64,000 nt of DNA, taken from positions 5,651,217-5,715,216 of the forward strand of contig CM053266.1 in the NCBI GenBank assembly GCA_028583415.1. The letters run 5' to 3'. Within the stretch, counting starts at the first letter, position 1, and every line of letters starts with the position of its first letter. The notes beneath the pieces are model-generated. The model did no database searches. It was not told where the DNA came from and saw only the letters and a program-made list of their open reading frames with translations. Positions 1 to 11,493 of this stretch are shown one piece after another. The position numbers and the translations under genes were made by a program. The stretch is from Protea cynaroides. Taxonomy: Eukaryota; Streptophyta; Magnoliopsida; Proteales; Proteaceae.

Positions 1-1313
1 AGGTCTTTCCAGTGGTTTAAAAGTGAATTATAAGCTTGAACGAAGATCTACTAGCAATCAAAGGTGAGGGAACAAGACCTAAACTAATTGGCTAATAATA
101 AACTGTTTTTGTTTATAGAATCCAATACCATGAATGATTCTATGTTTGTATGATTGTAATGTGCATATCACATGTCATCCACTATTCCTATTATTACTGT
201 TCATGCATATTTAATTTTCGTTTATTTATAATATGATGTTGATGATGATGTTAGGAATAGGCATGTGAATGTGTGTGTGTGGTTAGTGTACTTGATGCGA
301 GTGGAGCATCAGGGGGAGGACGTGACACTGTGGTTCATCCTGGTTACCAGACTCTAGCTCTATCCCTACTCAAGTCTTGTCCACTAACATCGTTGTATCG
401 CCATTACCTTAGTAGAACTATTACGTCGTAGGGCATCAGGGGAGGTGGTCTCGGACCGCGTAGTCTCTGACTCTTCCGGGGGGCCTTAGCTCTATCTCTA
501 TGGACGTATTAAGGGATGCTGGGGTGAGGCCTTGGATACACTGTTTGACATTAGGATTGGTTAGTTGCGAGCCCAGTTTGCAAGCCCTCGCCAATAGGGG
601 CTTACGTATTGGTATGGATAGGGCATCAGGGAAAGTGTGATGCAGTGCGGTCCTAAGCACTTTAGCTCTATCCCTATTACATGGTGGGTGCATGTGGGGG
701 CGGCAATGGTGTTTGATCCATTGGGCGGTTTCACACACTCATGTATAGAGGTGCGACGGCCACCTATCCTTTCTATTGCACATTGCAAACTTATGAACCA
801 GGCCAAAGATATGAATTGAATGCATGCATATGTTTATTGCATTGTTTTGTTTGCTCACTGAGCCATGATGTGTGCTCATCCTCTCGACGTCGAATATTTT
901 TAGTTGATGACGCAAGTACCACCGTAGAAGATTATATGAATGCTCCGATGTATGGACATGCGATGGCGATGGATGCAGAAGTTATGATGGAGTCGCATTA
1001 TTCGTCATGCTAGTGCAACTCATGCGTCTTCGATTATATTTTTATTATTAAGGAAATGTAATTGATTGTTTTATTTTTACTTTATGTCTTAGTCTTTTTG
1101 AAGATAATTGAATAATTTATTTATGATATCATCTTTAGACTCTCAGTTCATTTAATATTAAAAACTTCCACTATTATGTATTTATTCTGATTTTTGTTGT
1201 GGATGTGTATGGCTTAAGCAAACGGACACAGCCTATTCGAGATCCTGGTTGAACCGTTGGTTTATTGACTGTTCATCACACCATTCTGAATAGTGCGAAA
1301 TTGGGGTGTGACA
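1..1313 (+). repeat. 3' portion of a Tekay-type LTR, cut by the window edge
   Basis: The segment matches the downstream (R-U5) part of the LTRs described below: the 'gaacaagacctaaact' block at about 80-96, the GATGATGATG run near 240, the block of small tandem-like units at 300-800, and the end GGGGTGTGACA at 1303-1313. No tRNA primer site follows, because position 1314 onward reads gaaagtaac. It is therefore a solo LTR or a 3' LTR rather than a 5' LTR. The start lies outside the window. Confidence 0.8.
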
Positions 1314-2073
1314 GAAAGTAACATAGATTCATTGAAGGGGAGTTGCTAAGCAATTTAACTTCTTTTTCTAACGTTTACTTGAATTAAATCTGTCTCTGTA
1401 TCCAACCCTTAACACTATTGAAACTATTTTTGACCCCCCTCCCCCAAGCTAATTGATCGATCATAGTGTATAGTAAAACTTTTCATTTTTTTTCGTTTCT
1501 CTACTTTTCCAGACATTCTCTATTCTACGTAACAATCCACACATACCATAGATGGAAACTTGCATCTCATTTTGCTGAAACCCCCATCTCATTAGTAGAT
1601 TTTCTCTTATTACTCCTATTATTGATACCAAGATATCCCCATCTAATAAAACTAGCCCCTTCTCAGGCATATCGCATGCCTGGCCCATTCGTTTACACTC
1701 AGTGCTCTATCATCCATTCAATCCTTTCTTTTTAACTTCACATTCCCTTATTCCCACAAGTAAACTACCCCGCTCATTACTTGGATAAACTCAACAACCA
1801 GTCCATTCCATTCTATTGCCCATGCTTACTTACGCTTAGCTGTTGTGACTCAGGAATCAAAGTAGGCAGCTAAGGATTATGTGACCATAGTGTCAAAGTA
1901 AGAGCTAAAACTCAAGGTAGTGGTCAATTTAAAACCAGGACTGATTTGATTCAGCTTGATCTAATTTCGAATAAGCTTAGTTACTCAAAATTCTCTAAGT
2001 TCTTAGCTCGGTGTGTTAGATCATCTGATACGGCCCAAGATGGAGTCATAAGGTTATACTAGAAAAGGCGTAT
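1314..2073. other. Unassigned stretch between two LTRs
   Basis: AT-rich sequence with a C-rich run near 1435-1446. The open frames here are short and show no recognisable motif. This DNA was contiguous with 24955 onward before the solo LTR inserted. I see no gene, RNA or repeat that I can name. Confidence 0.6.
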
Positions 2074-2991
2074 TGTCACACCCCAAATTTACGATATATA
2101 AAATTTCAAAGCTAATTGAACCGATACACATTTTATGTTCGGTCCAACCCCGAACTTGTAAGCGATGCATACCCACATCAACCACAACATGACTAATGTC
2201 ACAAGTAATTAAACAAAGTAATTTAAATAGTGGAAATAATAAATCAACTGAGCTTCTAATGATATTTAAAATAAAGAAATAGTTATTGTATCAAAACTTA
2301 TTTTGGTCCAATCATCCAAAACCAATGAAATAAAATCATTCATAACTAAGCCCTATAACCCTAGGCCATAAACTAATAGTGTAAAAGTAAATGAAACTAA
2401 AATAAATAAATTAAAACATCAATCTTCTCCAGCAATGACACAATGCCTTTTGCTTCCTCCTACTCGAACACATATGCATCACACTCACAATCAACATCAT
2501 GTTTGTCTTCTTCCAGAGCTTGGACATCCATGTGCTCCATGGAAGTGACAACTGGGGCGTTCACAAAATCAGCTACGGTAGTACCTGCAACATCAACTAA
2601 AAAGTGCGTACATGAGAGTAAGCTCTCTAACTTGAGCTCATAAGAAAACAGACTAGCAAGCAAGTAAGTTGCATGATAGATTTATTACACACAACAAATG
2701 GTCTGATATAATGTATGCTTGTGCTATGGTAAGGCCTGATCATACTCACCAAAGCTGACCAAAACCTCCATGCACCGGAGAGAATGGATACTCACCAGCC
2801 TGCATCGACAGCCCTAGTGCTCCCACGCATCTCTTATAAAGACAGTGATAGGGCAAAGGTTTGGCTAATGATACTCCAACGAACATTACCAACACCTTCT
2901 CCTCCTCCCCTATCTATACCAACACCTAACCCCCTATTGGCCAGGGTCGCATACATGGGTTATTCCACTAACCGTCATCCTACATGTCACA

Positions 2992-2996
2992 ATATG
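2992..2996. repeat. E1 target site duplication, left copy
   Basis: ATATG, identical to 23316-23320. A 5-bp duplication is the usual size for Ty3/gypsy integrase. Confidence 0.85.
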
Positions 2997-5241
2997 TGTC
3001 ACACCCCAATTCTGCACTATTCAGAATGGTGTGATGAACCGCTAGCAATCCAACGTTTCAACCAGGATCTCGTACAGATGGTATCCGGATGATCTAAACC
3101 TCATACATCCACATTCATAATCAGAGTAAATACACAATAGCGGAAGTCTTATAGTAAAATGAACTGAGAATCTACTGTGATATTAATATTTAAATAACAA
3201 ATTATTCTATATCAACTGAGAAATAAATAAATATCAAATACATGTCCTCAATAAATCTAAATAAAGAAATCTAGAAAAAAAACATCTAATCGAATACACA
3301 TGAGTTGCACTCGTAAGACGAGTCATGTGCATCCACAGCATCTTCAACTTCCTTCGCCGTCACGTTCCCGTACACTGGAGCATTTATAAAATCTTCGACG
3401 GTAATACCTGCATCATCAACTAAAAATATTCGACGTCGAGGGGTGAGCACACATCATGGCTCAGTGAGAAAACAAAACAATGCAACAATACATATGCACG
3501 CAGTCAAATCATATCTTTGGTCAGGTTTATAGTTTGCAATGTGCTAAAGAAAGGATAGGTGGCTGTCGCACCTCTATACACGAGTGTGTGGAAACGCCCA
3601 ATGAAAATGGCATCGTCGCCCCACATGCACCCAGAATGGCACAATATACACCCCATGAAAAATGGTCAAGGCTGTACCGGTTGATACCATACCAACAAAT
3701 AAACCCCTACTGGCTAGGGTTGCAAACTGGCTCGCAACTAACCAATCCTAATGCCAAACAGTGTATCCAAAGCCTCACCCCAGCATCCCTTAGAACATCC
3801 ATAGAGATAGAGCTAAGGCCCCCTGGTAGAGTCAGAGACTACAAGGACCGAGACCACCTTCCCTGATACTCTACGACATAATAGTTCTGCTAACGTAATG
3901 GCGATACGACGACGTCAGTGGACATGACTTGAGTAGAACCATGGCACAATATACCCCGATGAAAACAGCATCGAAGTACCGGTTGATACCATCCCTACCC
4001 GCACCATATATACTGGCCAAACACAAACATTCACATGCCTATTCCTATCATCATCATCATCATCATGTAATAAACAACAAAGTAAATATGCATAAACAAA
4101 TAATAGAAATATTGGATGACATGTTGAATGCACATACAAGCATACACGCATAGAATCAATATGGCATTGGACTCAAGAAGTAAAAATAGTTTGTTATTAA
4201 TCAATTAGTTTAGGTCTTGTTCCCTCATCTTAGCTTGCTAATAGATCCTCTTTCAAGCTTTAGAATCACATTTATATTGCTATTATATTGCTAGAAGACC
4301 TAACAAAGTCGATAGAATTTAATTAGAATTAATTCCGAGTTTAAAAACCATACTGTTAACTGGGGGTCGGAGGTAGGGTCGGAGTAATGATCGACCATGG
4401 GTGCGACCACCCCTATTCTGGACTTCTCGAACACTGGGGGTCGATGCTCAGGGTCTGGTAGGGTCGATTGGCCATCGACCCCCCATGCGACCCCCTGTGG
4501 GTTTTGGTCGATTTTCTTCCTTTCAGTCCAATCTTTGTGTTTGGGGTCCTATGGCTTACCCCTACAGTCCATTCTACACACATTCTATGGTCTAAAACCA
4601 TGAATCATTCACCTATATACCTTTCATGAATTCCTCCATGGTTTTCCATGAAGAACTAACCATGGGTTGATGGTTTGGGTTTCTCCGAGATCATACTCTC
4701 TTCATTATCTAACCTTAGGTCTGTAGAAACTCATGGAATTCGTATCCATACCTGAGAAGAATACTCCTTCTCTGCAACTCTTCTCCTTTTTGCTTTCTTC
4801 TCTTCCTTGCTTCTCTTCTTCTTCTCTTCCTTCTCTTCTCTTTCTTCAATTCAATTAGGGTTGTAAAAGGAGTGAAAGAGGCTTAGGGACGTCCTATTTA
4901 GAGAGTAGAAACTCCTAAAATACGTCCCATTGAGATTTGGAAAGAGTCCAACCGAAATTAGGAAACTTTCCTAATTTCTGTTAGGGGGTCGATGATCCCG
5001 TCGACCCCTGGTTCTTAAAGTGTCCGACCCCCCTGTAAAACTGCGGGGTCTGACTTTTTGTCATGGGGGGTCCGACCCTCCCTTGCTGGGTATGCAACCC
5101 TCCCCTTAATTTAAGTATTTTTGGTCAGTTTAATACCTGGGATCACGATCTCCTTCACGCCCTTGGTCCATTTTGCTCAACCATGACGGGTAGACCTGGT
5201 TCAAGGTGGTAAGACCAGGTTAGTTTGATACGGGTCTTACA
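2997..5241 (-). repeat. E1 3' LTR (2245 bp)
   Basis: Begins TGTCACACCCC and ends GGGTCTTACA on the + strand, so on the element strand it runs TGTAAGACCC to GGGGTGTGACA, a TG...CA LTR. It matches 21076-23315 over its whole length by eye. It contains GGGTCGA-rich U3 sequence near 4370-4500 and 4980-5100. Confidence 0.92.
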
Positions 5242-8200
5242 ACTCCCCCCTACTTATAAAAATTTTATCCTCAAAATTGTACGTACCTTCTGAATCAAAT
5301 AAGTGAGGGTATTGCTTTCGCATAGCATTCTCTTCTTCCCATGTAATTTCTTCCATGTCTCTACTTCTCCAAGTGACCTTAACATAATAGATATCTCGGT
5401 TGCATAGTCATTGAACCTTTCGGCTGGTGATTTCCTTTCGTGTTACTTCAAATGTCAAATCATCAGTCAAATCCGGTAGATCTACTATCAGAACGTGCGT
5501 TGGATCCTTGACATACTTCTTCAATAGGGAAATATGAAATACGTCATGCACACTTGACATAGATGGTGGTAGTGCTAACTGATAAGACACTTTTCCACGC
5601 TTAGCTAGAATCTCATATGGCCCGACATATATTGGACTTAGTTTCCCTTTCTGTCTGAACCGTTTTAATCCTCGCATAGGCGATACTTTCAAGAATACTT
5701 TATCACCCACGGCGAACTCAAGATCTCTACGTCGAGTATCTGCATATTGCTTCTGACGGTTCTGGGATGTTCTCACTCTTTCCTTGAAAATATCGACCAC
5801 ACGACAAGTCTCTTCAGAAAATTCCGACCCAACAATACTACGTTCTCCAACTTCATTCCAAAATAAAGAAGTTTGACACTTTCTGCCATACAGTGCTTCA
5901 TAAGGTGACATCTGTATAGTAGCCTGATAGCTATTGTTATAAGCGAACTCGATCAGTGGTAACTTTTCATCCCATGATCCTTTGAAATCAATTACACATT
6001 CTCGTAGCATATCTTCTAGAATCTGGATTGTATGCTCTGACTGACCATCTGTCTGTGGATGGAATGCAGTACTAAACTTCAATGTTGTACCCATAGCCTT
6101 TTGCAATCCTTCCCAAAACATAGAAGTAAATCGTGGATCTCTATCGGACACAATGCTCTCTGGTACACCGTGTAATCGAACAATATTATCCACATACAGC
6201 TTTGCTAACCTTTCTAGTATATACTGAGGTCGTATCGGTATAAAGCGAGATGTCTTAGTCAGACGGTCTACAATCACCCAAACTGTGTCAACTACTCGCG
6301 GATTCAGTGGTAATCCCGTGACGAAGTCCATAGTGATGCAGTCCCATTTCCATGCTGGTTTCGATAACGGCTGTAAAAGTCCTGTGGGTCTTTGTCATCC
6401 AGCCTTGACTTTCTGAAAATTTAGGCATTGAGACACGAACTTAGCTACATCTTCTTTCATCCCTCTCCACCAATATAGTTTCTTTAGATCATGATACATT
6501 TTTGTACTTCCAGGATGTATCGAATAGATGGTGGTATGGGCTTCTTTCATCAGTCGGTGTCTAATGTCCACACTTTCTGTTTCGGGTACACATATCCTTC
6601 CTTTGTACTTCAGTACATTCTCTTCGTCTAAGGTGAACTCAGGGTTAGTCCTACCTTTTTCGATGTCTTCTTGCACCGTTCTCAGGTCAAGGTCTGATTT
6701 GATAGCTGTCTTCACTTCATCAATTATATCCGATATAATCATTAATGCAGCTAACATATTTGAAAAACGATGAATAAATCGTTGGTTGGCTGATCCACCC
6801 GTTGTATCTATCACATACTGCTCATTGCCATGATTGAATACCATTCCGGTAGTACACACTGCTGCAGTTGTGCTAACCTCCCCCTGGGATTTTATCATTG
6901 CCTTTCTGCTCAATGCATCTGTTACTACATTAGCTTTCCCCGGATGATACTGGATATCACAATCATAGTCTTTCAATAGTTCCAGTCATCTTCTTTGTCT
7001 CATATTCAACTCCTTTTGATTAAATAAATAAGTAAGACTTTTATGGTCCGATTTAATCTGGAACTTCTCCCCATATAGGTAATGTCTCCATATCTTGACA
7101 GCATGTACTACTGCTGCTAACTCCAAATCATGAGTGGGATAATTTTGCTCATGTGTCTTCAACTGTCTTGAGGCATAAGCAATTACTTGTTCTCCTTGCA
7201 TAAGCACACATCCTAATCCCAATCCTGACACATCAGTGTACAAGGTAAATGGCTGTCCGAGAATGGAAAAAGTAAAAATCGGGGCGGATATCAATCTGGT
7301 CTTCAATGTCTAGAAGCTCTTCTCACATTTATCCGTCCTCACAAACTTTTCACCTTTCTTAGTCAAACTGGTGAGAGGTACAGCAATCCGGGAATAGTCT
7401 TCCATAAATCTATGATAATAACCAGCGAGACCCAAAAAGCTTCTAATTTCTGCAATGCTCTTTGGTGCTTCCCACTTTACAATAGCCTCGATCTTACTGG
7501 GATCCACTTTGATTCCTTCAGTGGATACTACATGGCATAGGAAGGCGACTTCACTTAGCCAAAAACTCACATTTGGTAAATTTGGCTTATAGCTTCTCTT
7601 TCCTTAAACGCTGTAGGGCGGCGTTTAGGTTCTTAATATGAGCTTTCTTGTCCTTGGAATATACCAATATATCATTAATAAATACAATAAACGACGTATC
7701 CAATATATCATGGAAAATCCGGTTCATAAGTTCCATGAAAGTCGCTGGTGCGTTTGTTAGTCCAAAAGACATGACCAGGAATTCATAATGTCCATATCTG
7801 GTCCTGAAAGCTGTCTTAGGAATATCACCATCTTTAATCTTCAACTGGTGTTAGCCTGACCGAAGATCGATCTTAGAAAATACTTTTGCTCCTTGGAAAC
7901 TGATCGAACAAGTCATCGATCCGAGGTAGTAGATATCGATTCTTGATTGTCAGTTTATTCAACTCCCGATAGTCGATACATAATCGAACGCTACCGTCCT
8001 TCTTCTTTACGAACAATACTGGCGCTCCCCATGGTGATATACTGGGTCGAATATAACCCTTGTCCAGTAGGTCTTGTAGTTGTACTTTTAATTTCTTTAG
8101 TTCCGTAGGATCCATTCGGTAGGGTGCTTTTGATAGTGGTGCGGCTCCAGGTATAAGATCTCTCACAAACTCTGTGGCTCGGTCGGGTGGTAATCCTGGT

Positions 8201-8728
8201 AGTTCCTCAGGAAATACGTCGGGGTAGTCCCGCACAACATCAATATCTTCCATCCATGGTGCTCATTGGTGAGGTCGACAATTGATACTAGATACCCGAC
8301 TGCCCCCTTCTCAAGGCACTTCTTAGCCTTTAGTGCAGAGAGTATGAGTTTGTGTTTACGGGGAAGTTTGGTTCCCACAAAACTGAATTTTGCTCCTTCA
8401 TTGTCTTTAAATGTTAGCTTCTTTTTGGCGCATAGTAGGTTCGTGGAATGCCGAGCTAACCAGTCCATTCCCAAGACGACGTCAAAGTCTGTCAGCCCAA
8501 GTTGGATCAAGGTTGCATTTAAGGTTTTCTCGCAAATGAAAACTGGACATGGCCCATAACCTTTCTCTAACTCCACTTCTAGCCCCATCGGTGACCGTAC
8601 AAGTAGTGTGTGGTCCAATGTTTTGATGGGTAAATTCAGCTTCTTTCCAAATGACACAGATATAAAAGAATGAGTAGCTCCTGAATTGAAGAGTACTCTG
8701 GAGGGTATGCCATTTATAGGTACGATAC
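5237..8728 (-). pseudogene. pol: E1 pol (protease, RT, RNase H, integrase, chromodomain), broken
   Basis: Domains in order on the minus strand: retroviral-type aspartic protease (about 8728-8300), reverse transcriptase (about 8130-7430), RNase H (about 7260-6930), zinc-binding and DDE integrase (about 6560-5800), and chromodomain (about 5405-5290). Key residues are damaged. The protease motif DSGA reads NSGA (8685-8687), the RT box FIDD reads FIND (near 7670), and the second cysteine of integrase CLNC reads CLNF (near 6418). Several frameshifts and stops break it, for example near 8260, 7850, 7575, 7308, 6980 and 6395. Conserved blocks such as WGAPVLFVKKKDGS and HPQTDGQSE remain readable. The final codons GEL and stop overlap the purine tract, and the stop codon lies inside the LTR (5237-5239). 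No enzyme could be made from this copy. Confidence 0.9.
5242..5256 (-). other. E1 polypurine tract
   Basis: On the minus strand this reads TAAGTAGGGGGGAGT directly before the 3' LTR, the expected primer site for plus-strand DNA synthesis. It is also coding: the pol frame runs through it. Confidence 0.85.
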
Positions 8729-8797
8729 CTGTGATTTATTTTACTTAGTCTACATGCTCATACAATGTAATACAACTTTAAAAGGTTTCGGTCATAC
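8729..8797 (-). other. Intron-like segment between gag and protease (E1, 69 nt)
   Basis: On the minus strand it begins GTATGACCGAAACC and ends ATAAATCACAG. Removing it joins gag ...DVVT-G to IVPING of protease in frame. Unspliced translation meets TAA at 8778-8780. A GACTAAG box, similar to the plant branch point consensus, lies about 20 nt before the AG. The same segment occurs in E2 (71 nt) and E3 (68 nt). Splicing itself is inferred. Confidence 0.7.
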
Positions 8798-9416
8798 CTG
8801 TGACCACATCGGGTGATGCGGCAGCATCCTCGGATGTAACTGCATATACTCATCCTTGATGTAATTGCTTCTTGGGCTTAGGACACTCCCTTGCCATATG
8901 TCCCATTTGGCTGCAGTTATAACATCTCGGACCTTCAAAATTTGGCTTTGGTTTATGTTGAGTTACTGGGGTAGTCTTGGATGTAGCAGTAAAGCCTTGA
9001 GCATGGAAGGGTTTGAATGTCTTATTATTCCCTCCATTATAAGCATTTCCAGCTGGCCTTTTCATACCTTTGTTTTGTGTATAATAACTATCTTCTGGCT
9101 CGATTCTATAACTCGAGCAATTTGCACAGCTTCGTTGTATATTTTCTTCTCCAAAACCAGAACATGCTCTCTGATGCTTCCTCTAAGTCCCGTGACAAAC
9201 CTATGGGTCTTAGTGTCTTCTTCTTGCATACTCAGTGGTGCAAAGAAAAACATCTCCTCATAATGCTGTTGATATGCATCCACGGACATCTGGCCCTGAT
9301 ATAAACTTAGGAACTCCTTCTCCATAGAATCTCTGAAGCTTCGGGGAAAATACTTCTCAAAGAAAGCTTCTTTATAAATAGCCCAAGTCAAAAGAGCGTG
9401 CTTGGTCAATAGAAAG
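8798..9416 (-). pseudogene. gag: E1 gag, C-terminal part with CCHC zinc knuckle
   Basis: This is the downstream half of the gag split by E2; the upstream half is at 17798-18449. It reads from TKHALLTWAIYKEAFFEKYF through the retrotransposon-gag core (SVDAYQQHYEEMFFF, FVTGLRGSIREHVL) to a zinc knuckle CYNCSQMGHMAREC near 8882-8925. Gag packages the element RNA into virus-like particles, and the knuckle binds nucleic acid. A frameshift lies near 9063 and a stop follows the knuckle (HQG-stop near 8850). The knuckle is immediately upstream of the intron-like segment. Confidence 0.88.
9412..9416. repeat. E2 target duplication (left copy, degenerate)
   Basis: GAAAG here versus GATTG at 17798-17802. 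Comparison with the uninterrupted gag of E3 places the insertion at this 5-bp window. Confidence 0.6.
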
Positions 9417-11493
9417 TGTCACACCCCAATTCCACGCATTTTAGAATGGTGTGATGAACCGTTAAATAACCAACGGTTCAACCAGGATCTCAAGTAGGCT
9501 ATCCCCGCGTTACCTGAACCTTCATATACTCACCGTCATAATCAGAGTAAATATACAATAGCGGAAGTCTTATAAATAAATGAACTGAGAACTAAAATGG
9601 TATTCATAAATAATAGCAAATTATTCTGTGTTTAAACTGAGACATAAATAATTAAGTACCAAATACATGTCTTATAAATCCAATAAGAAACCTATAAAAA
9701 TATCTAAACGAATACACACGAGTTGCACTCGCAAGAGGAGTCGTGTGTATCGTCTTCAGCTCCAACTTCCATAGCTGCTACATTTCCATACGCTGACGCG
9801 TTCATAAAATTTTCAACTGAATAACCTGCATCATCAACTAAAAATATTCGACGTCGAGGGGTGAGCACACAACACGGCTCAGTGAGTAGCCAAAACAATG
9901 CAACATTACATATGCATGCAAAAAGTCAATTTATATCTTTGGTCTTGGTTTATAGTTTGCAATGTGCAATAGAAAGGTTGGGTGGTCAAAGGTTAACGTT
10001 TATTGACACCGCCTCTATACACAGGGTGTGGAAGCCCGCCCGAAGGTTAACGTTTATCGTCGTCCCCATCCACCCTACCATAACTTTATACAACAAAGGT
10101 TAATGTTTATTGCTATATAATGCTATACCAACACGTAAGCCCTTGTTAGCGAGGGCTTGCAAACTGGGCTCGCTGCTAACCAATCCTAATGCCAAACAGT
10201 GTATCCAAGGCCTCACCCCAAAGATCCCTCGGAACATCCATAGAGATAGAGCTAAGGCCCCCCGGTAGAGTCAGAGACTACAAGGACCGAGACCACCTCC
10301 CCTGATACTCTACGACATAATAGTTCTGCTAAGGTAATGGCGATACGACGATGCCAATGCACAAGACTTGAGTTAGAGATAGAGCTAAAGTGCTGAGACC
10401 CGCCAAAGGTTAACGTTTATTGACGTCCTCATCACACCTCCCCTGATACTCGCTCGCATCAAATACATCAACCACACACATACAAGCACATGCCTATTCC
10501 TATCATCATCATCATGATCATGTTATAAACAATAAAGTAAATATGCATGAACAAGTAATAGAAATATTGGATGGCATGCTGTATGCACATTACAACATAT
10601 TCGCATAGAATCAAACATGGCATAGGACTCAAGAAATAGAAAATAGTTTATTATTAACCAATTTAATTTGGGGTTAAGGTTCCTCACCTTAGCTTGCTAA
10701 TAGATATTTTCCAAGCTTTTGAATCACCGTTATAACGTAATTATATTGCTAGCAAACCTAACCAAGTCGATAGAATTTAATTAGAATTAATTCGGAATTT
10801 AAAACCATTCTCATGGTCTATAACCATGTATAATCCCTCTAAATAATTTTCGTGCATCCTTCTATGGTTTTCCATGAAAACCTAACCATGGATGGATGGT
10901 TTGGGTTTCTCCGAAATCCTACACTCAACCATATCTAACCTAAGGTCTGTAGAAACTCATGGAATTAATATCCATACCTGAGAAGATTACTTTTCTCTGC
11001 AAATTCTTCTCCTTTTTGCTAAGTCTTCTTCCTTGCCTCCTTTCTTCCTCTTTTCCCTCTTCTCTCTTTCTCTCAATTCAATTAGGGTTGTGAAAGGAGT
11101 GAAAGTAGCTTAGGAACGTCCTTTAAATAGACTAGGAATGTCCTATAATAATCCCATTGAGATTTGGAAAGAATCCCAACCAAAAATTAGGAAATTTCCT
11201 AATTTCAGTTTCGTCAGAAACCGAGGGTCGATGGGAGGGTCGATGATCCCGTCGACCCTAGGGTCTAAAGCTGTCCGACCCTCCCTTCAAAACTGAGGGT
11301 CTGACTTTCTATTTTGGGAGGTCCGACCCTGCTTAACTGGGTGTGCGACCCTCCCCTAAAATTAAGTATTTTTGGGTCGATTTTATACCTGGGATCTCGA
11401 TCTCTTTCATGCCCTTGGTCCATTTGACTCGACCATGATGAGTAAACCTGGTTCAAGGTGGTAAGACCGGGTTAGTTTGACATGGGTCTTACA
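9417..11493 (-). repeat. E2 3' LTR (2077 bp, with a U3 deletion)
   Basis: TGTCACACCCC at 9417 to GGGTCTTACA at 11493. It is shorter than its partner because about 220 bp present in the partner at about 16894-17115 is missing at about 10818. The missing block holds GGGTCGATG-rich sequence and ends at a short CATTC repeat. Four copies of an AAAGGTTAACGTTTAT-like motif occur at 9988, 10043, 10095 and 10405. Confidence 0.9.

Noticed and set aside
3480..3866. 128-codon frame starting MQQYICTQSNHIFG, with relatives at 21559 and 16194
   Set aside because: It lies entirely in LTR R-U5 sequence and recurs in every LTR. It shows no domain and its length varies between copies.
4020..4070. CATCATCATCAT runs in each LTR as a possible microsatellite or repeat array
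   Set aside because: They are short (4-6 units), shared by all family LTRs and part of the LTR consensus.
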